From positions 89,972,728 to 90,036,727 of the forward strand of contig OX377204.1 of the NCBI GenBank assembly GCA_947396885.1: a stretch of 64,000 bases of DNA, read 5' to 3'. The DNA comes from Heligmosomoides polygyrus polygyrus. Taxonomy: Eukaryota > Nematoda > Chromadorea > Rhabditida > Heligmosomidae. The stretch's first letter is position 1. Every line of letters begins with the position of its first letter. A program made the translations under genes and the position numbers. Under the pieces are notes generated by a model that did not search any database, had not been told where the DNA came from, and saw only the letters and a program-made list of their open reading frames with translations. Of the stretch, positions 20,227-30,695 are shown piece after piece.

Positions 20227-20411
20227 CACTGGGGTGGGAGGTGGGGAGGAGCACCTCACTTTCCACACCTAAAGGCACACTATGGCACAAGGCTTTTTTT
20301 GGCTTTTGTTTCTCACAGAGTGGACAAAAATCTAGTGAGAAAAGGTGGGAAGTAAATGTAAGGGCCTTAACCCTTAACCCTCCCGAACTGCATCACGCAT
20401 TACACTTCCTG

Positions 20412-20550
20412 TAATGGGTTGTCATCCAGAGGAGGCATGCATGGGCAGCGCCCTGATTTGCTGGCGCGAGTCTGGTCGGTGCTCTGATTGGTGGCCGCTG
20501 GCTGCCGCGTTCCCGTCCGCTCATGTAGGCCACATTGAGGATATTTACCC
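20412..20550. mobile_element. MITE-2-related fragment
   Basis: GGTCGGTGCTCTGATTGG and TCATGTAGGCCACATT match inside and end motifs of MITE-2-type elements. The left end is not found. Confidence 0.4.
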
Positions 20551-20621
20551 TGGTAAGTACTGGAGTGGTGTAAGCCCTGCCTGTAATCGCCACAAAATTT
20601 TCAACATGTCCAGTTTTGAGA

Positions 20622-20925
20622 TGGGCGCGTGGAGAGCGCAGTCGGAGGAGGCGCCGACAGTCGCGTGCACCCGATACCAGGTTCCTGGTTCGGATTTCCC
20701 GCCCATGCCAACCAAGCCTTCCATCCCTCCGGGGTCGGTGAATTAGTACCAGACTTGTCTGGGAAGGATAAAGCACTAACTTGTACATCGGCTGGCCACC
20801 GCAAGTCATTGTATGGCCAAATACGCATTCAAGACGCCTCCACGACATCCCGTAGAAGTAGAATGCGTGGCGCATCCTAAAGAGGATTGAATAATGCCGT
20901 CCTTTATCCTTTATCTTTCATCCCA
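20622..20925 (+). mobile_element. SINE-A copy, full length
   Basis: Head GGGCGCGTGGAGAGCGCAGTCGG has a 2-bp insertion in the A-box region. B box GGTTCGGATTTCC, full body, tail CCTTTATCCTTTATC. Confidence 0.89.
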
Positions 20926-21261
20926 GTTTTGAGACTCGAAGGAAACAGAAGGATCTGATGATATTGAAAATGATTGCAATAATGGTAGCACTAAAACTTG
21001 ACGGGTTTTAAACGTTGAAAAATTCTGACACATAAAGTGGCCAGCGAAAAGTCTATTTCTCCAAGGCTAGAAGCTCTATCCGTGCTAGTTTTCTCATATT
21101 TTCTTCAGCTTTACTTATTTATATGTGAAATTGTTTTGATTTTTTCTTATAATTAGTTACCAATGGGTGTTGCCGCTGCCTGATAATACGTTACTACTAA
21201 AGTTCTCCTGGTTCCCCGAGGAACGCTTACTGGAGTACTTTTTATTAGCTTCTGTCTCTCA

Positions 21262-21325
21262 CTGGGGAGAGCTAGCGCAGAAGCTTTTGCGTGGGTTTGA
21301 ATCCACGGCTGATGCACCAGTTTGG
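21262..21325 (+). other. Weak tRNA-like promoter motif
   Basis: GCTAGCGCAGAAGC resembles an A box, and GGTTTGAATCC fits the B-box consensus within a T-arm-like CGTGG...CCACG hairpin. No acceptor stem. It may be the head of an old SINE of another family, or chance. Confidence 0.3.
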
Positions 21326-21697
21326 TGGTTCACCAACGGATGCGTCTGTAGTCAATTGTAATAAGTGATTTATTACTTTATAACTCTCAGAGCACAACAC
21401 GAATATCACATCACAGCAGGTTATATAGACAATATGCGGAGGCGGAGCTACAAATATCTCCAATAGTTAGCCAATGGGGCCAACTACCTCTGGTCTTGAA
21501 AGGGGGAACCGCGCCTAGAGTGGACAACTTGAGCGCTATCTCTATTACCTACTTGCGGTACTCCTAAGTTATGCCTGTGGAGGTTATTCAATGGTACTTA
21601 TCTTATAGTGTTCACTTAAGTATGCTAAGTCTTATCATTCATTCCTATTTGGCCTCTATTATACTACAATATACATTCATACATTCATACATTCATA

Positions 21698-21992
21698 GGG
21701 CGCGTGTAGCGCAGTCGGAGGAGGCGCGACTGTCGCGTGCACCCGATACCAGGTTCCTGGTTCGGATTTCCCGCCCAGGTCACCAAGCCTTCCATCCCTC
21801 CGGGGTCGGTAAATTGGTACCAGACTTGTCTGGGAAGGATAAAGCGCTGACTTGTTCATCGGCTGGCCACCGCAAGTCATTGTATGGCCAAATACGCATT
21901 CATGTCGCCTCCACGACATCCCGTAGAAGTAGAATGCGCTGGCGCATCCCAGAAGGGATTGAATAACGCCGTCCTTTATCCTTTATCCTTTA
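21698..21992 (+). mobile_element. SINE-A copy, full length with 10-bp TSD (best reference copy)
   Basis: TACATTCATA at 21688-21697 recurs at 21993-22002. A box TGTAGCGCAGTCGG (21706-21719), B box GGTTCGGATTTCC (21759-21771), small palindrome CCAGACTTGTCTGG (21820-21833), internal GGATAAAG (21837-21844), and a tail of three CTTTATC units. SINEs of this type are transcribed by Pol III and moved by a LINE; the partner LINE is not evident here, as none in the window ends in CTTTATC. Confidence 0.93.
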
Positions 21993-22029
21993 TACATTCA
22001 TAAATGTAGTCCCTAGTTGGGTATCCACA

Positions 22030-22156
22030 ACAGGTGCTGTTTCTGTTTTGGTTTTTTTCACCTTTTTCTGATTTGTTTGAGTTCTGTTCTGGATCATGTT
22101 CTAATGAGTACGTCATTTCTGACGCAAATAAATAAATAAATAAATAAATAAATAGA
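22030..22156 (+). repeat. (AAAT)n microsatellite with possible LINE 3' end
   Basis: T-rich stretch TTTGTTTGAGTTCTGTTCTGGATCATG followed by about seven AAAT units at 22126-22155. It looks like a LINE 3' UTR plus tail, but there is no coding remnant. Confidence 0.5.
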
Positions 22157-22230
22157 CGTGACGCTTAAAGAATCGGTGAAGGATGCTGCAAGAAACCGTT
22201 GGATGGATGTCTAGTTACGATCAAAACTCT

Positions 22231-22303
22231 TGCGCCAGGCGGGACTCGAACCCGTACCTTCTGCTTTCCGGGCAGCGATGCTATGCCTTACACCACCAGC
22301 GTT
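22231..22303 (-). pseudogene. tRNA-like unit, left arm
   Basis: On this strand it reads GCTGGTGGTGTAAGGCATAG...GGGTTCGAGTCCCGCCTGGCGC. The B box is perfect; the acceptor 5' side is damaged (AACGCTGG). TTTT lies just downstream on this strand. Confidence 0.55.
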
Positions 22304-22378
22304 GTTTGATCGAACGGAACATCCACGATATTTTCCTAGCAAGTACACATTTATAAGCTATCACTCGTTTGATCAAAC

Positions 22379-22450
22379 AGCGCCGGTTGTGCAATGCGTA
22401 GCATTGCTGCCAGGAAAACAGAAGATGCGGGTTCGAGTCCCGCATGGCGG
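22379..22450 (+). pseudogene. tRNA-like unit, right arm
   Basis: GCGCCGGTTGTGCAATGCG...GGGTTCGAGTCCCGCATGGCG. The A box is weakened, the B box perfect, and the anticodon arm broken (CTGCCAGGAAAACAG). TTTT at about 22456. Confidence 0.55.
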
Positions 22451-22559
22451 AAGAGTTTTGATCGTAACTAGCATCCATCCAACAACTTCTATCTTCTATA
22501 ACAGCTACTCTAGGCTCAAGCTAAGTTAAAAATCACTGGAAGAAACGTCAACAAAAAAA

Positions 22560-22668
22560 ATCGCGAAAAGAGGAAAACATGGTGAACAAACACCAGTGTA
22601 AACGTGCTTATTTTCATGTCCAAATAAATAAATAAATAAATAAATAAATAAACAAATAAATAAATACC
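22560..22668 (+). repeat. (AAAT)n microsatellite with possible LINE 3' end
   Basis: AAATAAAT run at 22622-22668 with one AAAC interruption, after TTTTCATGTCC. Probable LINE tail. Confidence 0.5.
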
Positions 22669-22669
22669 A

Positions 22670-23003
22670 AGTTTTGAAGAATGAATTAGCACAAAAACCT
22701 CTCCTTTATAGGCAACATCGTCACCAGGTTATGCACCGCACGATGAAGGGTAGTCGCAGTGGCGTACAGTAAAGGCGGTTAGTAGATGGAAAACGCTGGA
22801 ATGTCACGAATCTGTTTATCAAAAACCGCGGCGGCGCTACGTAACCTCCACGGGGCCCTCGCGATCAGCAGCGGTTAATCGCCCGCACATGCGTTCGTCG
22901 GGCGACGATCAGCGTGTTAGATCGGCGGAGGGCAAACGCTAGAGATTGACGTTCTGTGCTTCGTTTTGTTTGCTCGAATCTTTCGGGAAAGTATCACTGA
23001 CCA
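22670..23003. other. No gene recognised
   Basis: GC-moderate unique DNA with no open frame of note. Confidence 0.3.
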
Positions 23004-23603
23004 GGGCCCGATTCATGAGCGACTAATCGGCCGGTAGGTGCAAAATCTACCGCCCTCCCCACTTATCCGCGATTGAGGAACGCGCAGCGGGAAAAACGAG
23101 CTGTAAGTTTCGATGTAAGTGTTACCTCGCTAGCGCGTTCGGGAACATTTACCGCGAAAGCAAGGGTTTTGCTCCCCTGCTAATTTCTGACCCAGCGCAA
23201 TGACCCTGGCCCGTTGCCAACTCACCCGCCAAATCAATACTTGATAGGGGCGCCTAAAAGGTGAATTGCTAGCGCCATTCGTCATGAATTAGAAACATAG
23301 GTAAGTTGTAGAAACTTACCGGGCTTTGTGATTCACGAAGAACGCTGTCAAGGAGGCTGCGCATGCGCCCGACTTCACTTGGCAGCGCGCTCAACTCGTT
23401 GCCACAGGGTCACAGACATTGGCAGTAAAGCGTTACTGGTACTTCACCACGTCGTTTATCCGACGTTCTAGCCGAGTAACCGTTCCAACTGATTTCACCG
23501 GAAACCTACCACGCCGTGCGTTGTCGAGTCCCGGTACATATGTGGTGGTTCCGCGGTAAATTCCATCGTTACCGGCCGGTAAATCGTTGATGAATCCGGG
23601 CCC
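23004..23603. mobile_element. MITE-3 copy, long form (600 bp)
   Basis: Ends GGGCCCGATTCATGAGCGACTAATCGGCCGG and CCGGCCGGTAAATCGTTGATGAATCCGGGCCC. Internal segments (CTACCGCCCTCCCCACTTATCCGCG, AGCAAGGGTTTTGCTCCCCTGCT) match 35031-35150 in the copy at 34979-35351, and CCACGCCG...GTTACCGG matches the copy at 42550. A long internally palindromic MITE; no transposase. Confidence 0.78.
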
Positions 23604-23897
23604 AGACGCTTACCGACCTACCGTCATGCCAAATGACTTCCTGCGGATTCAGACTCCGATAGCACAACACCTTGGCTCTTCATCTCTCCTTTAAGCCTTC
23701 TTATCTTTATTTTTGCAAAAAAAAAAGCTGCCATGAAATAAAGGTTCACACTACAGTACATAATAAGCCGCTAAGCGATGAGTCACACTATCGATCGAGC
23801 TGAGCCACAAAGTAGCGGGCAAATTACGTGGCACAAGTTAACAAGGGGCGCAAAAATAGCGGGAAATACTCAGGCGTCTTCTATGTGCCTGGGATCC
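23604..23897. other. No gene recognised
   Basis: Includes A10 at 23717-23726. No coding frame supported. Confidence 0.3.
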
Positions 23898-23996
23898 AGA
23901 AGACGATATTTAGAAACAGCAAAACCACCCAGAAGACGATCTATAGAAACAACAAAAACACCCAGAAGACGATCTATAGAAACAACAAAAACACCG
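23898..23996 (+). repeat. 33-bp tandem repeat, three units
   Basis: Units start at 23898, 23931 and 23964, each AGAAGACGATCTATAGAAAC plus AACAAAAACACC(C/G). The second and third differ by one base; the first has six or so changes. As the unit is a multiple of three, the local frame reads a repeated peptide, but I see no other sign of coding. Confidence 0.85.
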
Positions 23997-24069
23997 CGTC
24001 AGAAAAGCTGTGCCGCCAATTTCCACTGCGTATCGCCAGGAAAACAACCTTTACGCTAACAATCGAATA

Positions 24070-24700
24070 AACATTGCACTGTTCTGGACGGACGCACGGC
24101 GCAATCTCTCCAATAAAAAACCGCTTGTTTCTACAAATCCCTGAGTAAATCTAAAGTTATTGTTGATTACAAGAGGATAAAAATTTTTATGCGCATCAGG
24201 AAGGCGAACATGTTTTTCTTAAGACGCCTTGCACAAGAGAGTTTTTAAATTAAAACTTTCTTAAAATAACACCTTGGTTTTCCGTAATCAAAAAGTGTCT
24301 GTTGTGACCTCAAGTACTTCTAATCCAATCCGAAAAATGCTCCATTTAAAGCGAAAAGTACTCTGAAAGCTGTCTAGTTTAATATGAAAAGGGAATGGAT
24401 TCTATTGGCTTATGCCCCGCAGCTTATTGTGTTCCTAAACATAGAAAATTATTCTGCGAAACGGCTATGAAACAAAAAGTAATGCGAGATTGCAGAACAA
24501 ATGCAGAATAAATGACCCCCGTATTAATCCATGCGGTGTCCGTCCGACGCTCTCCAGCTCCAGACCAAAAGTCACGTACGATCCAAGGGCATCACAGAAC
24601 AAATGTGTTTTTCTCCCTATTTTTGGCAAAAATTATCCAATGAAAAACTGAGAAAACTGAGAAGAACAAAAAATGTTCACGTCAGGATGGACTTTTTCTA
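24070..24700. other. AT-rich DNA with FB1-like patches
   Basis: Fragments such as GTCTAGTTTAATATGAAAAG (about 24372) resemble FB1 arm sequence but cannot be bounded. No gene seen. Confidence 0.3.
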
Positions 24701-24709
24701 AGTCACATT

Positions 24710-25830
24710 TTTGGCTTTTCTGACATTTTTCTAATCAAACTGAACACTTTTCAAATCAAATTGGACTCTCTTCTAAGCTAGTCTAAGGCTTTCAGAATCA
24801 AGGCGAATTCTTCCAAATCAAAAAACCTTCCACATTAAACAGGAAACTCTTAAAAAGGGTTTGAATAATTTATTTTGCTCAAGAAAAATTTTATAATAAC
24901 TTTTTTGATGCTTTGCAATTCACTTACCCAATAAGTGAACACTTCGTTTAATGTTTTTAAGGAAAAATAGCATCTCTAGGCTTGTTTAGAAAAGCAGGAA
25001 AGCGGTCACCTTTTAGTAACCAAAGGAGATTTGCCATGCCTTCTTCCTAGGCGTCGGAATTTTCATTCGACTGATAGCAAAATTTTTGCCTGCATCGTGA
25101 CTCACACTTGTAAGCGATACAGCAAAAAAACAATTGTAAAGAATACACATATCCTCATTTAGATGCTTCATGTAAGCAGCATTCACAATATCAATCAAAT
25201 AAAAATCGCGACAAGCTTTTCGAGTGCATGGCACGATCTCGTTTTTGTATGCGCTAAATGATAGCTATCTTGCTGCGTTTTGAAACAAAATTTAATTTAC
25301 AATTGAATTTTTTAAATGTAACTTACTAGTTTACAATACATTTTACATTTTTTCAAAACCTGAAAACTTTATAGAATTAGTACAATTATAGGTGCAGGCA
25401 TACTAAAGAATTTCAAAGAAAGTTGAAAAAATTATTCTAACTATTTACTTTATTGAACCTGTAGCATAGTTGTGCTCTCCCAAAAATTTCGAATGACCGA
25501 ATATGTTCGAATAGCGACGTTCTTCGAAGACTCGAAAATCTAATATGTGCAAAAACGCGATTTTTTAAGCATCAAATTCGAATGCATTCGAAACTCGCGT
25601 TATTACGAAATCGAATACGAATATTCGATTTCGAATAGAATTATTCGAATTCGAATATTCGTATCCGAAAGCCGTATTCGTATTCGAATTAAAAAAAATT
25701 ATTCGAAAACCTGCCTGAAGCTCATTTCTATCTGGAAGAGTTACTGATTTCAAAAGCCTTAGAGCTAGCTTAGAAGAGTGTCCAATTTGAATTGAAAAGT
25801 TTCAAATTCAACGTGAAAATGGTATAGATA
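24710..25830. mobile_element. FB1 foldback element, near-complete, with a TTCGAA insert
   Basis: The left arm has AACACTTTTCAAATCAAATTGGA and CTTCTAAGCTAGTCTAAGGC. The right arm mirrors it with GCCTTAGAGCTAGCTTAGAAGAGTGTCC and ends GTGAAAATGGTATA. The centre (about 25010-25260) has the TTTCATTCGACTGATAGC / ATATCAATCAAATAAAAATCGCGAC inverted pair. A TTCGAA-rich stretch (25485-25730) splits the right arm. Confidence 0.72.
25485..25730. repeat. Degenerate TTCGAA/ATTCG simple repeat
   Basis: Irregular run of ATTCGAAT, TTCGAATT and GAATATTCG, self-complementary by composition. Similar stretches flank the SINE-A copy at 31.77 kb. Confidence 0.65.
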
Positions 25831-25944
25831 AATTGAAGTGTGACGAAAAAGAAATTAATAATAATATAATAACAATTATCTAAAAGCTTAATAGACATTA
25901 ACAGATCGAATCGAATTGGTATTCCACTCAGATAAGAAGTTTAC

Positions 25945-26050
25945 GGTCGGTACCTTGATTGGCTAGACTGTGTTCGTTCGGTCTACTTGATTGTGATTGG
26001 CTGGTGTGCTCCCACCCAATCCAATGCTGCCCATCTTCGCGACATGTGAC
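25945..26050. mobile_element. MITE-2, right half
   Basis: GATTGGCTGGTGTGCTCCCACCC, then CCAATGCTGCCCATCTTCGCGACATGT. The left terminus is missing. Confidence 0.6.
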
Positions 26051-26139
26051 CCCCATTGGCTCAATATTTAAACAAATCAATATAAGGTAGTGAGCATCAA
26101 AGAGAATCTATCTTCTCTACTACTCTACTGCTATAATCT

Positions 26140-26290
26140 TTTGGCAGAAGTAGTCCAATACAAGAAGGCGCCAGTTCTCGCATGCACCCCAAAACGATTC
26201 AAGAAGGCTCGAACCCCGCAAGCGCAGTCAAGTCTACCATCCCTCCAGGGGTATGTTGCCAAAATGATCCAACGAATAGGAGAGACCCAA
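26140..26290 (+). mobile_element. SINE-A, very degenerate
   Basis: AAGGCGCCAGTTCTCGCATGCACCC, GGCTCGAACCCCGC (B-box-like), TCTACCATCCCTCC and GGTATGTTGCCAAAATGATCC follow the SINE-A order. Much altered. Confidence 0.45.
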
Positions 26291-26339
26291 GATAATTAAG
26301 GGGATCTGTCACAATTAATTGACTTTCACGGAGTTCTGA

Positions 26340-26855
26340 GGAAGAAAGGTGGACGAACACGCGTGGCGGAATCCAGCATCCGCCCGAGTAGCCGCCCATG
26401 AAGTGCGACGTGGGCGCGACGACCACTTCGGTCAAGTGCCGCTCTCTTCAGGCGCTTCGGACGAGTTTCTTCGTGCGAAGAGGGCAATGTCGCCCATGGA
26501 ACACCACCGCCGACCGCAGCAGCCACAGCCACAGCCGTTTTCAGTCGCCGTCGCCGTGCCACTTAAGCGCGAATGGCCGACTGCGACTACTTGGAGAACC
26601 AGATATGCGACGGCGGGGCTCCACACGGGGACGGCGGGCTCACGATCGCGCCGGCGCCAGGCGCTCTGGACCTCCGCTTCTGTGCACTCTTACAAGTGGG
26701 GAACCAGTTTCAGTGACTTTCGGAGGTGAAAACGAGGACACAAATACTTCTAAAAGCGAGGTCAACGATAAGGATAAAAAGGACCGAGAAGTCAATCCCT
26801 TTGCAGGATGCGTCACACTTTCTTCTACCTGCTGTGGAGAGAATTTGAAGGCCAA
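26340..26855. other. GC-rich segment, no gene recognised
   Basis: Frames of 126 and 160 codons overlap on the plus strand and 78 codons on the minus. All are Arg/Ser/Ala-rich with CAGCCACAGCC-type low complexity near 26517-26535. I cannot choose one as real. 26800-26855 (GGATGCGTCACACTTTCTTCTACC) resembles a degenerate SINE-A 3' part on the minus strand. Confidence 0.25.
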
Positions 26856-26856
26856 G

Positions 26857-27040
26857 TTGCGAATGTGGGCAACATTGTGAAGTGGGAACACCTCAGCCCC
26901 CCATATCCAATCACAGAACTGACCGAGCGCACGCCAGCCAATCCTACATCCCTTCTCTAAATGACATTTCTTTTCGGTACCGTCTGATTGGCTAATGTGT
27001 TCCCACCTTGCAGTGCTGCCCACATTCGCGACAAGGACCC
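26857..27040. mobile_element. MITE-2 copy, diverged
   Basis: Ends GCGAATGTGGGCAACATTG and CAGTGCTGCCCACATTCGCGAC, with CGCCAGCCAATCC and GTCTGATTGGCTAATG inside. Confidence 0.65.
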
Positions 27041-27104
27041 AAATTGAATCTTCAATTTGACCGTATCCTCAATTTGACCGTATTTGACCCATACAGTGGT
27101 CAGA

Positions 27105-27236
27105 CAAACTGGTACCAATTCACCGATGTCGGAGGGATAGAGAGTTCGGTTGCCTTCGAAGGGAAATCCGAACCAAGAAATTGGGCCTAGATCACGCAAT
27201 CACCAGCGCATCTACGAATTGCGCTACCACGCGGCC
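27105..27236 (-). mobile_element. SINE-A head-side fragment
   Basis: ACTGGTACCAATTCACCGATGTCGGAGGG, B-box complement GGGAAATCCGAACCAAG, and GAATTGCGCTACCACGCGG. The tail-side half is absent. Confidence 0.72.
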
Positions 27237-27469
27237 GAGGAGACTGATACTAGCTTTAATTTTTCACGAACTTTGTATTTACAGCCCTACATAGGGCAAC
27301 TTTGGCTTCAAACATAATGAGAATGTCTAACAAGGAGGTACCACTAGCGGAAGTTCTTGCAGAACGTCCAGTTTCGATTAAATGATGGGCACTTCCTCTA
27401 GAAATTCTGAGCAATTCAGATAAGCTTTTTATGAGAAGTGCAGTATTAGCAATGGGCCTACAGTATCTA

Positions 27470-27744
27470 AAATATAGGATAAGGGTAAAGGACGGCGCTC
27501 AATCCTTTTTGGGATGCGCCACGCATTCTACTTCTACAGGTTACCGTGGAGGCGATTTGAATGCGTCGGTGACCAGCCGATGAACAAATCAGTGCTTTAT
27601 CCTTTCCAGACAAGTCCGATACCAATTCACCAACCCAGAGGGATGGAAGGCTCGGTTGGCCTGGGCGGGAAATCCGAACCGGGAACCTGGTATCGGGTGC
27701 ACGCGACAGTCGGCGCCTCCTCCGACTGCGCTACAAGCGCCCAT
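27470..27744 (-). mobile_element. SINE-A copy with small deletions
   Basis: Tail GGATAAGGGTAAAGG, body lacking the TATTTGGCCATACAATGACTTG block, B-box complement CCGAACCGGGAACC, head GACTGCGCTACAAGCGCCC. Confidence 0.85.
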
Positions 27745-27809
27745 CTAAATTATACGTAAATAAATAACGCATAAGGGGATCGAATAACGATATTACCAAC
27801 TACGTTAAA

Positions 27810-27912
27810 ACACTGATCCCTCCAACCAATGTTTTATCTTTCCCAGAGCAATCTAGCACCACTTCATCGACATGGGATGGATGGAGTGCTTAATTTACCG
27901 GGCCGGATCCGA
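27810..27912 (-). mobile_element. SINE-A internal fragment
   Basis: CCAATGTTTTATCTTTCCCAGAGCAATCTAGCACCACTTCATCGAC...GGATGGATGGAGTGC...CGGATCCGAA follows the body order with heavy divergence. Confidence 0.5.
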
Positions 27913-29085
27913 AAAAATAAAAGAAAACAAGAATTAAAACAAAATAAGCCAAATAATTAATCAGAAATAATCAACAATAAATTGCTACAAAAACTGATGA
28001 AAATATGGTGCTGTAAGCAACGAAAAAATCAATCAATGGTAAACTAAATATCGGGAATCCGCCATGCATCGAACTTTCGTGTGTACCTTCTAAACGATTG
28101 GATGCGAATTTAGCCGGAACAGTTCCTTTTTGAAACAATGGCTCGTGCAAGCAAAATTTGTCTCTAAACCTCTCGCCCACTTCGAGAAAAGAAGTGCGGT
28201 CGAGAAATTGAGACTTCAGAAGCCGCTGCGTGCCGATTGTGGAGTGTTGCACGGTCACCTGAAGAACGAGGAAGTTGGTGCTCGTCTGAGGTTAAAATGG
28301 GCATAATCACGAGCAGAACGGTGATATGGCGTGATCACGGCAATGTGTGAGACGGCCTGGTGACCTTGAATTTATAAGAAGAGAAACACGTTACGAGGAC
28401 CCATGTCAGATCACATGAGGCATGCGGTAACAAGGAACTGATGGAGTAGGAATCACACGTCTTCGCAATGGAACCAGAATCTTACGAACCAGAAACTTAC
28501 AGAAGTATTCGCCAACTGAAAAAAGAGACCCTCTGAAGAGTATGAAGAAACCAAGTATTGGTAGAGGAATCGATACGCCTAAAATAGCCAGCTGGCAACA
28601 GGAATGAATCACTAACAGAGGATGCCAACAGGAATTCTGAGCCCACCACGGTGGAGGTACTTCAAACGTATAGATCACGCTAGGTGTTATTCACTTCTCA
28701 CGCTATTTTGGACAATTCTTTCTTGATGATGTGTGATCAGCACCCACGGATACGGACATAAAAACGGCCGAGTCGTCCTTGGATGGTCAGGAAAACTCGT
28801 CCACCTATAGAATTTACTATCGTTAGATTCATTTTAAGGAGCACAGACATAAGAGCAGAGTCAACCGTGGGGTTCGATTTTTGCCGAAAATTTACCACCA
28901 TTCCCCTTTCCGAAGCGGATTTGGTACATCCCCCTCCTTAACCCAATTACTGGTTTATTTCTTACCTCTGTTGATTTTTGCACGTTTTATGTAATTCTTG
29001 ACCCCCTCTCGATGTGATTTGAGAGCAGAATAAAATCCGTAATGTTTTAAGGATTGTTCTAGAGTTCAGGACAATTATTTTCCGG
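27913..29085. other. No gene recognised
   Basis: Minus-strand open frames at 27971-28258 (95 codons) and 28406-28678 (90 codons) show no domain I know. CAGCACCCACGGATACGG at about 28739 resembles the loop of the tRNA-like foldback, but no arm is present. Confidence 0.3.
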
Positions 29086-29175
29086 TAGCAGTGCAGTCGT
29101 ACGGTAAGAGGTGGTGACTCTCGCATGAACCACGTACCGAGTTTCTTAGTTTGGCCTCCGGAGAATCTCTTTAAT
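29086..29175 (+). mobile_element. SINE-A head remnant
   Basis: GGTAGCAGTGCAGTCGTACGGTAAGAGGTGGTGACTCTCGCATGAACC keeps the A-box region. The B box is lost (TCTTAGTTTGGCC). Confidence 0.4.
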
Positions 29176-29284
29176 TTTAGAAGTTTTTGCTATATATTCT
29201 AAAAGTCCGAAATAAAATTAGTAGTCTAGGCCGAAATCAACACCCACCTACAACCTCTAGTTTGGCACAGTGCTAACAACACCG

Positions 29285-29829
29285 TTTTGACGTCGATTTG
29301 GTGCTTTTCAAACTAGATTCGACACCATAAAATCAAATTGAACCCTTTTGAAACCAAACTGGACACTTTACAAATTAAATTGGACATTTTTCAAAATCAA
29401 TTAGACAATTTACAAATTAAATTGAAAAGTTTTCAGACCAAATTGGGCACTTTTCAATTAAAATTGAGTTACTTTTGAAACCAAATTAGACAGTTTTCAA
29501 ATCAAATTCGATACACTTCCTAGCTTTAAGACTTTTGAAAATAAAGCAAACTCTTTCAAATCGAAATGACCTTTAGGCAGGTTAAACTACATACTCAATA
29601 AAATGGTTAAAATAATTTTTTGTTCAAGGAAAACTGGGTATAACTTTCCTTGAAGTTGCTTGGTTTACCTGCCACAATAAGTGTAATTTTTTTTAATGAA
29701 AAATTGAATTTTTCGAGGAATAGTTTTAGTTTAAATTTTGTTTTAAAGAGCAACGCAACAAATAAATTATGCATGTAGTGCACAAAAAGATCAGATCGCA
29801 CTCAAAAAGTTCGCCGCAATTTTTATTGG
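29285..29829. mobile_element. FB1, left half
   Basis: Several AAATTGGACACTTTTCAAA-type units (29330-29520), then CTTTTGAAAATAAAGC, CCACAATAAGTGTAAT and GCACTCAAAAAGTTCGCCGCAATTTTTATT. It is cut at the point where MITE-2 begins, and no right half follows. Confidence 0.65.
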
Positions 29830-30030
29830 TACATGTCGCGTAGGTGAGCAGCATTGGTAGGTGGGAGCACGCCAGCCAATAGTAACCAAACAGAGCACAG
29901 GCCGAACACATGCCAGCCCATCAGGGTGCCAACTGTACATCTGACCTCTCTGTATGGCATGCCCATTCCATGCGGTCTGATTGGTCTAGGCGTTCCTACC
30001 TACCAATGCTGCTCACCTACGCGACATATA
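29830..30030. mobile_element. MITE-2 copy, well preserved
   Basis: TACATGTCGCGTAGGTGAGCAGCATTGGTAGG and CCTACCAATGCTGCTCACCTACGCGACATATA are near-perfect 32-bp terminal inverted repeats. A related copy lies at 59721-59919. Confidence 0.8.
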
Positions 30031-30077
30031 CCTTTTTATTTCTACTAATATGTATTTGCACAAAGGAAACCTAGCTA

Positions 30078-30370
30078 AGCGCAGTTGTAGCGCTGTCGGA
30101 GGAGGTGTTGGCTGTCGCGTACACCCGATCAGGTTCTTGGTTCGGATTTCCCGCTCAGGCCAACCTAGCCTTACATCCTTCTGGGGTCGTTGAATTGGTA
30201 CCAGAATTGTATTCTGGGAATGGCAGAGTGCTGACATGTTCATCATTCCGGCTATCGCAAGACATTTTAGGCCAAATACGCATTCAAATGGCCTCCACGA
30301 CATACAGTATAAGTAGAACACGTAGCGCATCTCAAAAGGAATGGAGTAAGGCCGTTCTTTTTCCTTTATG
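30078..30370 (+). mobile_element. SINE-A copy, full length
   Basis: A box TGTAGCGCTGTCGG, B box GGTTCGGATTTCC, body with GGGAATGGCAGAG instead of GGGAAGGATAAAG, tail TTTTTCCTTTATG. Confidence 0.86.
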
Positions 30371-30690
30371 TTTTACAAAGCTAGCTATGAGTCCATTACC
30401 AGAAGCTACAAGCTATAAAGTGAATGGATTGAAAATCCGAAGAAAATCCGCTTAGAAAAACCGAATACTCTTCTGGCCTAGTCGAAGGATGGAGAACATC
30501 AAACTGTGTAAGGAGTACAGCGTCGAGCGCCTACACGTCCCATTACTCAGGCGCCGGTTTGCCTGCGGAGTTACGTATGGCTCATAAAGCAGACTTCATG
30601 GCCACGCCGTTGACCTCGTCATGTGTGAATTCGATTTCGTAGAATAGTCTTCGAACATACGCCTGTGTTTTATTACTACAGCCATTACTG
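30371..30690. other. No gene recognised
   Basis: No open frame or repeat of note. Confidence 0.3.
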
Positions 30691-30695
30691 ATTGC

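Larger units (their letters stand above)
22198..22483. mobile_element. tRNA-like foldback element
   Basis: GTTGGATGGATGTCTAGTTACGATCAAAACTCT at the left mirrors AGAGTTTTGATCGTAACTAGCATCCATCCAAC at the right. Between lie two oppositely oriented tRNA-like units and a loop of about 50 bp. Arms differ by several substitutions and small indels, so this pair is older than the 9-kb pair, and its outer arms differ from it. Confidence 0.8.

Noticed and set aside
23898..23996. CRISPR-like array
   Set aside because: Three head-to-tail 33-bp units without spacers in eukaryotic DNA: an ordinary tandem repeat.
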